DNA of 64,000 bases, from NCBI RefSeq assembly GCF_009857915.1, contig NZ_WWCM01000014.1:55921-119920 (forward strand), given 5' to 3'. Every line of letters starts with the position of its first letter. Position 1 is the stretch's first letter. The notes under the pieces were generated by a model that did not search any database, had not been told where the DNA came from, and saw nothing but the letters and a program-made list of their open reading frames with translations. Origin of the DNA: Duganella qianjiadongensis. GTDB lineage: Bacteria; Pseudomonadota; Gammaproteobacteria; Burkholderiales; Burkholderiaceae_D. The position numbers and the translations under genes were made by a program. Of the stretch, positions 46,009-54,200 are shown piece by piece.

Positions 46009-46198
46009 ACTGGTCAAGGCTGCAATTACCGCCCTTTTCCCGCCGTGTTCGCGCCATGGCCTGCCGCCCTGTGCGGTTATAGTGGGCCAGCTCGCCACTA
46101 CGGCGGAAATTGTTACCACTGTGCCGGAATGGATGGCGTAAAATTCTTGCGCCCGCGACCAGCATCCAGCTAGCTCCGCTTGAAAAGGTATGAACCGT

Positions 46199-47314
46199 AT
46201 GAAAAAAGCTGCCCCGATCTATGTCACCCAGCCTTACCTGCCGCCGCTGGCAGAATTCATGCCGTATCTCGAGCAGATCTGGGACAACAAGGTGCTCACC
46301 AATGGCGGCCCGTTCCACCAGCAGCTGGAACAGGCGCTGTGCGAATATCTGGGTGTAGAGCATCTGGCGCTGTTCTCCAACGGCACGCTGGCGCTGATGA
46401 CGGCGCTGCAGGCGCTGCGCATCACGGGCGAAGTGATCACCACGCCGTATTCGTTTGTCGCCACCAGCCACTCCATGCTGTGGAACGGCATCAAGCCAGT
46501 GTTCACCGACATCGATCCCGCCACCTTCAATCTTGATCCGGCCCGCATCGAAGCAGCAATCACGCCGCAGACCACGGCCATCATGCCGGTGCATTGCTAT
46601 GGCTACCCTTGCGATGTGGACGCGATCCAGAAAATCGCCGATAACTACAACCTGAAAGTGATCTATGACGCCGCCCATGCCTTCGGCGTCAAAGTCGACG
46701 GCAACAGCCTGCTCAACTTCGGCGACCTGTCGGTGCTGAGCTTCCACGCCACCAAGGTCTTCAACACCTTCGAAGGCGGCGCCATCATCTGCAAGGATGC
46801 CACCACCAAGACCCGTATCGACCGTCTGAAGAACTTCGGCTTCGTCAACGAAACCACGGTAGTTGCACCCGGCATCAACGGCAAGATGAGCGAAATTAAC
46901 GCCGCTTTCGGCCTGCTCCAGCTGCAGCATATCGATCAAGCGCTGCAGCGCCGTCAGGCCATAGACCGCGCCTACCGCGCAGGTCTGGCCGGCATACCGG
47001 GCCTGCAGGTGCCGGGCGCGCCCGCGGCCACCGACTGCAATTACTCGTATTTCCCCATCCTGATCGGGCCCGAATACGCGCTGAGCCGCGATGGCCTGTA
47101 CGATGCGCTGAAGCAGCAGGAGATCTACGCACGGCGCTACTTCTACCCGCTGATCACCGACTTCCCCATGTACCGCAGCCTGCCTTCGGCCCATGCCGAC
47201 AACCTGCCGATGGCCACCATCGCCGCAGCGCAGGTGCTGTGCCTGCCGATCTACCCCAACCTGTCGGACGACGACGTGCAGCGCATCATTGCGCTGTGCC
47301 GCAAGCCGGTCTGA
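46199..47314 (+). CDS. vioA: DegT/DnrJ/EryC1 aminotransferase, VioA-like
   Basis: This 371-residue PLP enzyme has TNGGPFHQQLE, TTPYSFVATSHSM, DAAHAFGVK and the internal aldimine lysine in SFHATKVFNTFEGG (about 186). The S-F-H-A-T-K form is typical of C4 sugar aminotransferases such as VioA and RffA/FdtB relatives acting on dTDP-4-keto-6-deoxyglucose. In Pseudomonas flagellin islands a VioA homologue makes the viosamine base. ATG 46199 was preferred over ATG 46190 because of the AAAAGG spacing. It is separated from the operon by 190 bp and may have its own promoter. Confidence 0.85.
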   Translation: MKKAAPIYVTQPYLPPLAEFMPYLEQIWDNKVLTNGGPFHQQLEQALCEYLGVEHLALFSNGTLALMTALQALRITGEVITTPYSFVATSHSMLWNGIKPVFTDIDPATFNLDPARIEAAITPQTTAIMPVHCYGYPCDVDAIQKIADNYNLKVIYDAAHAFGVKVDGNSLLNFGDLSVLSFHATKVFNTFEGGAIICKDATTKTRIDRLKNFGFVNETTVVAPGINGKMSEINAAFGLLQLQHIDQALQRRQAIDRAYRAGLAGIPGLQVPGAPAATDCNYSYFPILIGPEYALSRDGLYDALKQQEIYARRYFYPLITDFPMYRSLPSAHADNLPMATIAAAQVLCLPIYPNLSDDDVQRIIALCRKPV

Positions 47315-47341
47315 CTCAACCGCTCTGCACAACGCTGCGTA

Positions 47342-47368
47342 CTGCCGTGAACACCACAGTCACGGCAG
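47342..47368. terminator. Hairpin between convergent genes
   Basis: A 9-bp perfect stem (CTGCCGTGA/TCACGGCAG) overlaps the stop codon of the - strand regulator. It could serve both directions but has no T-run. Confidence 0.35.
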
Positions 47369-48016
47369 CGGCGGCGCCTTGCCCCACCATTGTTCCGGCT
47401 GGCATATCAGGGCGCACAGCATGTCGGCCATGGCATCGGCAAACTGCACGATTTCTTCCTCGCTGCGGGACGTCGAGGAAAACTCCTTGCCCACCGCGCC
47501 CAGCGTGGTCTTGACCAGATCGCGCACCAGCTCCCGCCGCTGCGGCCGTGCATGAGGCAGCACTTCTTCGATATAACTCTGGATAGTCTGCTCGGCGCTG
47601 GCCTTGATCTGCTGCGCTTCGGGCGCATCGCGGTACAGCGGCGCCGCGTCAGCCAGCGCCGTGCGCATGGTCGCCTCGGCACATTCGGAACGCAGAAAAG
47701 CCAGCACCAGCTGGCGCAGGCGCTGTAGCGGCGGCACGGCCCGATCGCTCAGGATAGCCACCAGCATGGCGGTGGTCTGCTGCCATTCGTCGGCCTGCAG
47801 GCGGAACAGGATCGCCGCCTTGTTAGGGAAGTACTGGTACACCGAGCCCACACTGACGCCAGCCTTCTCGGCCACCCGCGCCGTGGTGAAACGGGCCGCG
47901 CCATCACGCTGCAAAACCTGAATAGCTGCTTCCAGTATAGCTGCCACCAGACTGGCGGAACGCGCCTGTTTAGGCTGTTTTCTCGAGGAGATCTGCACTC
48001 TGGCGGGTCGGTTCAT
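47360..48016 (-). CDS. TetR/AcrR-family transcriptional regulator
   Basis: The 218-residue protein has an N-terminal HTH typical of TetR (FTTARVAEKAGVSVGSVYQYFPNKAAIL, about 43-70) and a variable helical ligand domain. It is divergent from a methyltransferase gene, with a 24-bp palindrome between them, so it probably represses itself and that gene. The ligand is unknown. Confidence 0.92.
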   Translation of the reverse strand: MNRPARVQISSRKQPKQARSASLVAAILEAAIQVLQRDGAARFTTARVAEKAGVSVGSVYQYFPNKAAILFRLQADEWQQTTAMLVAILSDRAVPPLQRLRQLVLAFLRSECAEATMRTALADAAPLYRDAPEAQQIKASAEQTIQSYIEEVLPHARPQRRELVRDLVKTTLGAVGKEFSSTSRSEEEIVQFADAMADMLCALICQPEQWWGKAPPLP

Positions 48017-48066
48017 GGCGGGCTGGCGGAATGCGAATAGAAAAACTGGCGCTGACGCCGCATACT

Positions 48067-48090
48067 AAATGCGACGGATTCGTCACATTT
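48067..48090. promoter_or_regulatory. 24-bp palindromic operator, probable TetR-family binding site
   Basis: Two 10-bp arms (AAATGCGACG / CGTCACATTT, one mismatch) are separated by GATT, midway between the divergent start codons. The arrangement and size fit TetR operators. Confidence 0.65.
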
Positions 48091-48134
48091 TAACGGACGC
48101 ATCGTCTTGAACCCCACTTTTTTCAGGAGCGATT

Positions 48135-48791
48135 ATGACTACCCTTACGTCCCCCGCCATCAGCCGCCTGCTGGAACAGCTGTATGCCCGCGCCGATGCT
48201 GCCACCAGTCCGGCGCTGGCGCAGGTCAGCCCGGCCGAACAGGACCGCCTGTTGCGCAGCAAGACCGAGTATCTGCAGGTGTATAGCGCCATCAAGGAAC
48301 TCTGGCTGCCGGTGTCGCGCGAGACGGGCAAGCTGCTGTATGCGCTGGCGCGTAGCGCTCAGGCCCGCCACATCATCGAGTTCGGCACCTCGTTCGGCAT
48401 TTCCACCATCCACATGGCGGCGGCCCTGCGCGATAACGGTGGCGGACGCCTGATCACCACCGAGTTCGAGGCCGACAAACTGGCCGGCGCCGCCCGCCAT
48501 TTCGCCGACGCCGGTCTGAGCGATCTGATCGAACTACGCGCCGGCGACGCGCTCGACACCCTCAGCCGCGACCTGCCGCAGCAGATCGATCTGGTACTGC
48601 TCGATGGCGCCAAAGCCCTGTACAACGACGTGCTGACGCTGCTGGAACCGCGCCTGCGCCCCGGCGCACTCATCCTGGCCGACAACGTCAACTACTGCCC
48701 CGAATATGTGGCACGGGTGCGCAGCGCCAGCAGCGGCTATCTGTCGGTGCCATTTGCCGAGGACATCGAATTGAGCTGCCGGCTGGCCTAG
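48135..48791 (+). CDS. Class I SAM-dependent O-methyltransferase-like protein
   Basis: This 218-residue protein has motif I IIEFGTSFGISTIHMA (about 77), an acidic motif II around TTEFEADK, and DLVLLDGAKALYN followed by ILADNVNY. This is the pattern of catechol/caffeoyl-CoA-type O-methyltransferases. A typical ribosome site (CAGGAG) precedes the ATG. It is probably controlled by the divergent TetR regulator. The substrate cannot be told. Confidence 0.85.
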   Translation: MTTLTSPAISRLLEQLYARADAATSPALAQVSPAEQDRLLRSKTEYLQVYSAIKELWLPVSRETGKLLYALARSAQARHIIEFGTSFGISTIHMAAALRDNGGGRLITTEFEADKLAGAARHFADAGLSDLIELRAGDALDTLSRDLPQQIDLVLLDGAKALYNDVLTLLEPRLRPGALILADNVNYCPEYVARVRSASSGYLSVPFAEDIELSCRLA

Positions 48792-48800
48792 CGCCGCCGC

Positions 48801-49679
48801 TCAGGGCAGGAAGTAGGCCGGATTGGCCAGATCGGCCAGCAGGCCGGGCGCAGCCCGCGTCCAGCCCAGCAGGGCGCTAGTCCGGGCGCTGCTGGTCGGC
48901 ATGTGCATGCCGGCAAAGCCGGCAAACCAGCCGAAGTGCTCGGGACCGCGCTCGGCCACGGGCAAGCCCAGCCCCTGACCGATGGCGGTGGCGATCTGGC
49001 GGAACGGGATGCCTGCTTCGTCGATGGCATGGTAGGCCGGCTGCTGCACCCCGCTTTCCAGCGCCAGCCGGTACAGCAGCGCCGCATCCTCGCGATGCAC
49101 GGCAGGCCAGCAATTCTGGCCATCGCCCAGATAGGCCGACACGCCGGTCTGGCGCGCCAGATTGATCAGGATACGCATAAAGCCCTGATCGCCGATACCG
49201 TGCACACTGGGCGCCAGCCGCACGGTGGCAGCGCGTATGCCCTGCTGCGCCAGCGTGCGCGCCGCCGACTCGGAGCGGCGCGGATAGCTGGGCGTATCGG
49301 CCGGGATATCGGCCTCGGTGGCCGGCCGGCCCTGCGCCAGCATGGCCACGCCCGAGGTCACCAGCAGCGCTTTATCGCTACCGGCCAGAGCGGCGCCCAG
49401 CGCTGCAATGGCGCGCTGGTCCTGCGCGCAGTTCTCGGCAAAGCGGCTGAAATCGTGATTGAACGCCGTGTGGATCACCGCATCGGCCTGCGCCGCACTG
49501 TGCTGCAACAGGGCCAGATCATCGAGCGTGCCGATCACGCTGCCCGCGCCTATGGCGGCCAGCGCCGCCGCGCCGCTGCTGCTACGCACCAGCCCCGTCA
49601 CCTGATGGCCGCCGTGCAGCAATTCGCGCACTACGGCAGAACCCACCCAGCCCGTTGCGCCTGTTACCAGTACCTGCAT
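48801..49679 (-). CDS. Extended SDR / NAD-dependent epimerase-like oxidoreductase
   Basis: The 292-residue protein starts with the dinucleotide fold VLVTGATGWVGSAVVRELL and has VIHTAFNHD and VRLAPSVHG segments. The usual YxxxK is replaced by a weak SYPRRSESAAR region, so it is an atypical member. ATG 49679, preceded by AAGGGA, was preferred over an upstream in-frame TTG. It is transcribed divergently from an HTH regulator, its probable controller. This gene/regulator pair is common in proteobacteria. Confidence 0.85.
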   Translation of the reverse strand: MQVLVTGATGWVGSAVVRELLHGGHQVTGLVRSSSGAAALAAIGAGSVIGTLDDLALLQHSAAQADAVIHTAFNHDFSRFAENCAQDQRAIAALGAALAGSDKALLVTSGVAMLAQGRPATEADIPADTPSYPRRSESAARTLAQQGIRAATVRLAPSVHGIGDQGFMRILINLARQTGVSAYLGDGQNCWPAVHREDAALLYRLALESGVQQPAYHAIDEAGIPFRQIATAIGQGLGLPVAERGPEHFGWFAGFAGMHMPTSSARTSALLGWTRAAPGLLADLANPAYFLP

Positions 49680-49743
49680 GATAGTTCCCTTCAATAACGT
49701 GATGGGTGTACTATCGCAGCCATGCTTATGCTGGTAAATAAGT

Positions 49744-49758
49744 TACCTTATACAGGTA
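49744..49758. promoter_or_regulatory. Short inverted repeat in divergent promoter region
   Basis: TACCT-TATAC-AGGTA lies in the 99-bp gap between the SDR and HTH regulator genes. It could be the regulator's operator, overlapping a -10-like element. Confidence 0.3.
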
Positions 49759-49778
49759 TAGCAACTAACAGGATCACC

Positions 49779-50603
49779 ATGCCCACCGATCAGCTCACCC
49801 TCGCAAGCTATCTGAAAGACCGCCGCCAGCGGCTCGACGCCGTGGCGCTAGGTTACGGCTGCAGCCGGCGCCGCACGGCCGGACTGCGGCGCGAGGAAGT
49901 GGCCCAGCGCGCCCATATCAGCGCTACCTGGTACACCTGGCTGGAACAGGGCCGTGGCGGCGCACCGTCGCGCGCCGTACTGGACCGGCTGGCGGCGGCC
50001 CTGCTGCTGACAGATGTGGAACGCGAACATCTGTTTCTGCTGGCCTTCGGCCACGCACCGGAAATCCGCTATCCGCTACAGGACGGTATTACGCCGCGCC
50101 TGCAGAAAGTGCTTGATGCGCTGACCACCAGTCCGGCCCTGATCCGCAACGCCAGGTGGGATGTACTGGCATGGAACCGTGCAGCCAGCGCCGTGTTTGT
50201 CGACTATGCCACGCTGGCACCGGCCGAGCGCAATATGCTGCGGCTGTTTTTCCTCAATCCGGCCGTGCGGGCTGCGCAGCCCGACTGGTGGGCGGTAGCC
50301 CGCTACGTGGTGCCGGTCTTCCGTGCCGACGTAGCCCGCGCCGGTGCCACCGAAACCACCCGTACACTGGTGGCAGAACTGTGCCGCGACAGCAGCGAAT
50401 TTGCCGCCCTCTGGAACACCAGCGACGTGCTGGAATTCGGCGAAGGGCAGAAGCAGCTCAACCACGCGCTGGCTGGCACTCTGGCGCTCGAATATTCGAC
50501 GTTCGCCGTCGATGGCCGGCCCGATCTGTCGCTGCTGGTCTACACGCCGGCAGACGCATGCAGCCTCGAACGCATACAAGCGCTAATCCGTGACCAGCAA
50601 TAG
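49779..50603 (+). CDS. HTH (XRE/MmyB-type) transcriptional regulator
   Basis: This 274-residue protein has an N-terminal XRE helix-turn-helix (GLRREEVAQRAHISATWYTWLEQG, a hallmark of the MmyB family) and a C-terminal PAS-like ligand-binding domain (ALIRNARWDVLAWNRAASAVF). ATG 49779 gives the family-typical start. The frame opens 19 codons earlier without support. It probably regulates the divergent SDR gene. Confidence 0.9.
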   Translation: MPTDQLTLASYLKDRRQRLDAVALGYGCSRRRTAGLRREEVAQRAHISATWYTWLEQGRGGAPSRAVLDRLAAALLLTDVEREHLFLLAFGHAPEIRYPLQDGITPRLQKVLDALTTSPALIRNARWDVLAWNRAASAVFVDYATLAPAERNMLRLFFLNPAVRAAQPDWWAVARYVVPVFRADVARAGATETTRTLVAELCRDSSEFAALWNTSDVLEFGEGQKQLNHALAGTLALEYSTFAVDGRPDLSLLVYTPADACSLERIQALIRDQQ

Positions 50604-50646
50604 TGCCGTATGCTGTAGCGATATTCCAAACCAAGGCAGACAACAT

Positions 50647-51210
50647 ATGGGTAAAAATCGACTGGAAGCATTCAGCGATGGCGTGATCGCCATCATCATT
50701 ACCATCATGGTGCTGGAACTGAAGGTACCGCATGGCACGAATCTGGCCGCGCTGGAACCGCTCTGGCCGGTGTTCTTCAGTTATGTGCTGAGCTTCATCT
50801 ACGTGGGCATCTACTGGAACAATCACCACCATCTGATCCACACGGTCAGCCACGTGACCGGTGGTGCGCTGTGGGGCAATCTGCATCTGCTGTTCTGGCT
50901 CTCGCTGCTGCCGTTTGTCACCGGATGGGTAGGCGAAAACCACTTCGCCGCGCTGCCGCTGGCCTGCTACGGACTGGTGCTGTTCATGTGCAGCGTGGCC
51001 TATTTCATCCTTGCCAGCTGCCTCGCCAGCCATAACGCCGATCTCAAAAGAGCACTGGGCAAGGACCGCAAAGGCAAGCTCTCGACTCTGCTGTACGCGG
51101 CCGGCATCGTGCTGTCGTTCTCCCAGCCCATGGCCGGATTTGCCGTCTATGTGGCGGTAGCGGCATTGTGGTTTGTCCCCGACCGCCGCTTCGAACGGCA
51201 ACAGTACTAG
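50647..51210 (+). CDS. TMEM175-family (DUF1211) membrane protein, putative potassium channel
   Basis: The 187-residue integral membrane protein has the family hallmark RLEAFSDGVIAI in helix 1 and about six predicted helices (about 12-30, 42-60, 78-98, 106-128, 146-160, 164-178). Bacterial TMEM175 relatives form tetrameric K+ channels with that FSD helix lining the pore. It stands alone, 43 bp after the HTH regulator on the same strand. Confidence 0.88.
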   Translation: MGKNRLEAFSDGVIAIIITIMVLELKVPHGTNLAALEPLWPVFFSYVLSFIYVGIYWNNHHHLIHTVSHVTGGALWGNLHLLFWLSLLPFVTGWVGENHFAALPLACYGLVLFMCSVAYFILASCLASHNADLKRALGKDRKGKLSTLLYAAGIVLSFSQPMAGFAVYVAVAALWFVPDRRFERQQY

Positions 51211-51217
51211 GCTGCAC

Positions 51218-52141
51218 TCAGGCACGCACGGCTTTGGCGCTACGCTTGAGCAAGGCCGCCGACAGCATGTCGAACAGGGTGCGCGCTGCCGGTGCCATGA
51301 TGTGGTGACGCCGGCTGATCAGCCCCAGCGTACGGGTAATCGAAGGATGCACCAGCGGCACACCAACCAGACCATCCGGCCGCTCAGGCAGCACCGATAG
51401 CCCCGGCACGGCGGCGACACCCATGCCCGCTTCCACCAGCGCGAGTATGCCCGATACGTGGTTAATTTCGCACACGATGGGCGGATGCTTTTCCACCCCG
51501 GCTAGCGCTGCATCGAGCAGACTGCGGTTGCCGCTCGACTTGGCCACCGAAATATAGCGCTCATTGACGGTATCCTTCCAGCTCAGCGTGCGCCGCTTGG
51601 CTAGGCGGTGATCACGCCGCATGGCCAGCACATAGCGCTCCACATAAATCGGCTGGAAATCCACCTCGGGGTTTTCCGCGCCGGTGAAATTGATACCGAA
51701 ATCGGCCTCGCCGGCCAGCACCAGATTCAGCACGTCCTGCGCACTTTCGTCATGGATGCGCACCCGGATGCGGGGAAAACGCTCGCTAAACTGCTTAAGC
51801 ACCGCTGGCAGGAAGTGCCACACGGCCGATGGCACGCAGGCGATCGTGACGGAGCCGGTCCGGTGCGCCGCCAGATCGGCTACGCCCAGTACGGCGTCCT
51901 CCAGTCCATCGAGTGCACCACGCACATTGACCAGAAAAGCCTGTCCCACATTGGTCAGCTGCACGCGCCGTGTGGTGCGTTCAAACAACTTCACACCGAG
52001 CACCTCTTCCAGTTTTTCGATGCGCCGGCTCAGGGCCGATTGCGACAGAAATAGGTCGCCCGCCGCCTGACGGAAGCTCTTGCGCTCGGCCACGGCAAGA
52101 AATGCCTGTAGATCCTGCAATTCATAATTGATGCGTGACAT
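51218..52141 (-). CDS. LysR-family transcriptional regulator of the adjacent tricarboxylate locus
   Basis: This 307-residue protein has the winged HTH LQDLQAFLAVAERKSFRQAAGDLFLSQSALSRRI and a periplasmic-binding-like effector domain from about 90. It is divergent from the porin gene with a 110-bp gap, the normal LysR arrangement, so it probably activates porin, ModA-like and MFS genes in response to a tricarboxylic acid. Confidence 0.93.
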   Translation of the reverse strand: MSRINYELQDLQAFLAVAERKSFRQAAGDLFLSQSALSRRIEKLEEVLGVKLFERTTRRVQLTNVGQAFLVNVRGALDGLEDAVLGVADLAAHRTGSVTIACVPSAVWHFLPAVLKQFSERFPRIRVRIHDESAQDVLNLVLAGEADFGINFTGAENPEVDFQPIYVERYVLAMRRDHRLAKRRTLSWKDTVNERYISVAKSSGNRSLLDAALAGVEKHPPIVCEINHVSGILALVEAGMGVAAVPGLSVLPERPDGLVGVPLVHPSITRTLGLISRRHHIMAPAARTLFDMLSAALLKRSAKAVRA

Positions 52142-52251
52142 GCATTAATTCCTCAAAACATTGCGATTATCAAATTATGCCATTTGTTGGATGATCGGTT
52201 CTTTTCCATCCACGCCTCGGCAAGAAGGCGCAACAATTCAACGGAGACAAC

Positions 52252-53349
52252 ATGCGTCCACCCCGCCTGCTCACACTCGCTGTACTACTCGCTGCCAGCG
52301 GTAGCTGCCTTAGCCAGAATAACAACACACTGTATGGTATTGCCGACCTCGGCATGCGCAGCAGTAACGGCATGAACGCCAGCAATGGCCCCGTACCGAC
52401 AGGCAGCACCAGCGCCGTCACAAGCGGCGTCAATAACACCAGCCGCTGGGGCCTGCGCGGCCAGGAAACTCTGGCCGATGGCTGGCAGGCCATCTACCAG
52501 CTCGAAGGCGGCATCAACCTCGATACCGGCACCTCCGCCAAGAGCGACCGCCTGTTCGACCGCCAGTCGTGGCTGGGCCTGAAGACCGGCTACGGCACCG
52601 TCAAGCTGGGACGCCAGACCAGCCTGCTGGTCGATGCCATGACTCCGGCCGATCCGCTCGGTATCCGCTTTGCTGCCTTCAATCCCAACGTCAATGTGGC
52701 GGCCCTGAGCAATACCGCCTTCGGCACCCACGCTTTCGGCCAGCAGTACGGCAACAGTGGCTATGCCGACAATTTCTACCGGCTCGACAATCTGGTCAAA
52801 TACAGCAATAACTATGGCCCGCTGCAAGCCAGCGCCGCCTACTCGTTCGGCGAAGTGGCCGGCAACCAGACGGCACTGTCCACCCGCGGCGCCGCCCTGC
52901 TCTACCAGCAGAACAGTCTGCTGCTGTCGGGCGCCGTCACGCGCTTCTACAACCGCGACGCACTGACGCTCGATGCAGCCACCATCGGTACTGCCTACCA
53001 GCTCGACAGCTGGCAGTTCAAAGCCAATCTCGCCAGCAATAAGGCGGATACCGGCAGCCACCACAGCGTGCACCAGCGCGTAGCATCGGCCGGGGTCAGC
53101 CACCCGCTAGGCGCCGATCTGCTGCTGACCACGGCCTACTACCGGGTCCGACGCGAAGCCAGCGGCTACAAGGATGACGGCTACGACCGTGCCTTTGCCT
53201 TCCTCGAGAAGTCCCTGTCGCCACGCACCACGGCGTATCTGGAAGCCGACCGCACCAGCTGGAAAGCGGATGCTGCCGGCCTGACCGGCACGCTGGCCAA
53301 TGCCCGCCACGCCACCGCGCTCACGCTTGGTCTGATGCAGAAATTCTGA
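52252..53349 (+). CDS. General Gram-negative porin
   Basis: The 365-residue protein has a signal peptide (hydrophobic LLTLAVLLAASGSCL, cleavage near SQ-NN) followed by the first strand NTLYGIADLGMR. Repeated amphipathic strands follow, with SRWGLRGQETLADGWQAIYQLE, and a C-terminal aromatic QKF as required for outer-membrane insertion. This is the 16-strand betaproteobacterial porin type. Position at the head of the operon suggests a substrate-induced entry pore. Confidence 0.92.
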   Translation: MRPPRLLTLAVLLAASGSCLSQNNNTLYGIADLGMRSSNGMNASNGPVPTGSTSAVTSGVNNTSRWGLRGQETLADGWQAIYQLEGGINLDTGTSAKSDRLFDRQSWLGLKTGYGTVKLGRQTSLLVDAMTPADPLGIRFAAFNPNVNVAALSNTAFGTHAFGQQYGNSGYADNFYRLDNLVKYSNNYGPLQASAAYSFGEVAGNQTALSTRGAALLYQQNSLLLSGAVTRFYNRDALTLDAATIGTAYQLDSWQFKANLASNKADTGSHHSVHQRVASAGVSHPLGADLLLTTAYYRVRREASGYKDDGYDRAFAFLEKSLSPRTTAYLEADRTSWKADAAGLTGTLANARHATALTLGLMQKF

Positions 53350-53375
53350 CCCCGCTTTTTTAAAAGGAACACCAC

Positions 53376-54158
53376 ATGTTAGCTATCCCTCTCAAGCGTA
53401 GCGCCCTGCTGCTCGCTACCGCGCTGGTGTTCGGCACCAGCACGGCCGCCGAAGTGCGCGTGGTTAGCTCGGGCGGCTTCGCTCAGGCCTACAAAAATCT
53501 GGCTGGCGCCTACCAGCAGCAGAGCGGCGACCAGCTGATCTCGGGCTGGGGACCATCCATGGGCAATACGGCCAATGCCATTCCGGCCCGGCTGGCCCGC
53601 GGCGAAACCATCGATGTCGTGATCATGGTCGGCGATGCACTCGACAAGCTGATGGCCGAGGGCAAACTGGAGCCGGGCAGCAAAGTCGTGCTGGCCAATT
53701 CGCCGATTGCCTGCGCTGTTCCGCAGGGCGCTGCCAAGCCCGATATCAGCACGCTGGAAGGACTCAGGCAGACCTTGCTGCAAGCGCGCCACGTGGCCTA
53801 TTCCGATAGCGCCAGCGGCGAATACATCAAACACCAGCTGATGCGCAAGCTCGGCATCGCCGAACAGATGCAGGGCAAGGCAGCACAGATTCCGGCGACA
53901 CCAGTGGGCGAAATCATCGCCCACGGCGAGGCCGATTTCGGCTGCCAGCAAAAGAGCGAGCTGCTGCCGGTAGCGGGCATCGAGATCGTCGGCCTGCTGC
54001 CGCAGGAAGTCCAGCTCAAAACCGAATTCTCGGCCGCGCTGGTGCGCAATGCGGCCGCGCCGGAAGCGGGCCGCGCCCTGCTGCGCTTCCTGTCCGCGCC
54101 GGCCAATGCGGCAGCGATTGCTGCCACAGGGCTGGAACCTGTGGCAGCCCGGCCTTAG
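53376..54158 (+). CDS. ModA-like periplasmic protein, possible aconitate isomerase
   Basis: The 260-residue protein has a signal peptide (LLLATALVFGTSTAAEV) and the SBP_bac_11/ModA fold (VVSSGGFAQAYKNLAGAY, ATPVGEIIAHGEADFGCQQ). No molybdate permease or ATPase gene accompanies it. Known aconitate isomerase of Pseudomonas is a periplasmic ModA-like protein of about this size. Here it sits between a porin and a tricarboxylate-type MFS carrier, so cis/trans-aconitate interconversion is a reasonable inference. A simple binding protein remains possible. Confidence 0.75.
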   Translation: MLAIPLKRSALLLATALVFGTSTAAEVRVVSSGGFAQAYKNLAGAYQQQSGDQLISGWGPSMGNTANAIPARLARGETIDVVIMVGDALDKLMAEGKLEPGSKVVLANSPIACAVPQGAAKPDISTLEGLRQTLLQARHVAYSDSASGEYIKHQLMRKLGIAEQMQGKAAQIPATPVGEIIAHGEADFGCQQKSELLPVAGIEIVGLLPQEVQLKTEFSAALVRNAAAPEAGRALLRFLSAPANAAAIAATGLEPVAARP

Positions 54159-54200
54159 CGCACCGCCCACTCATATTTCCTGATTTAAAAGGTATCCATC

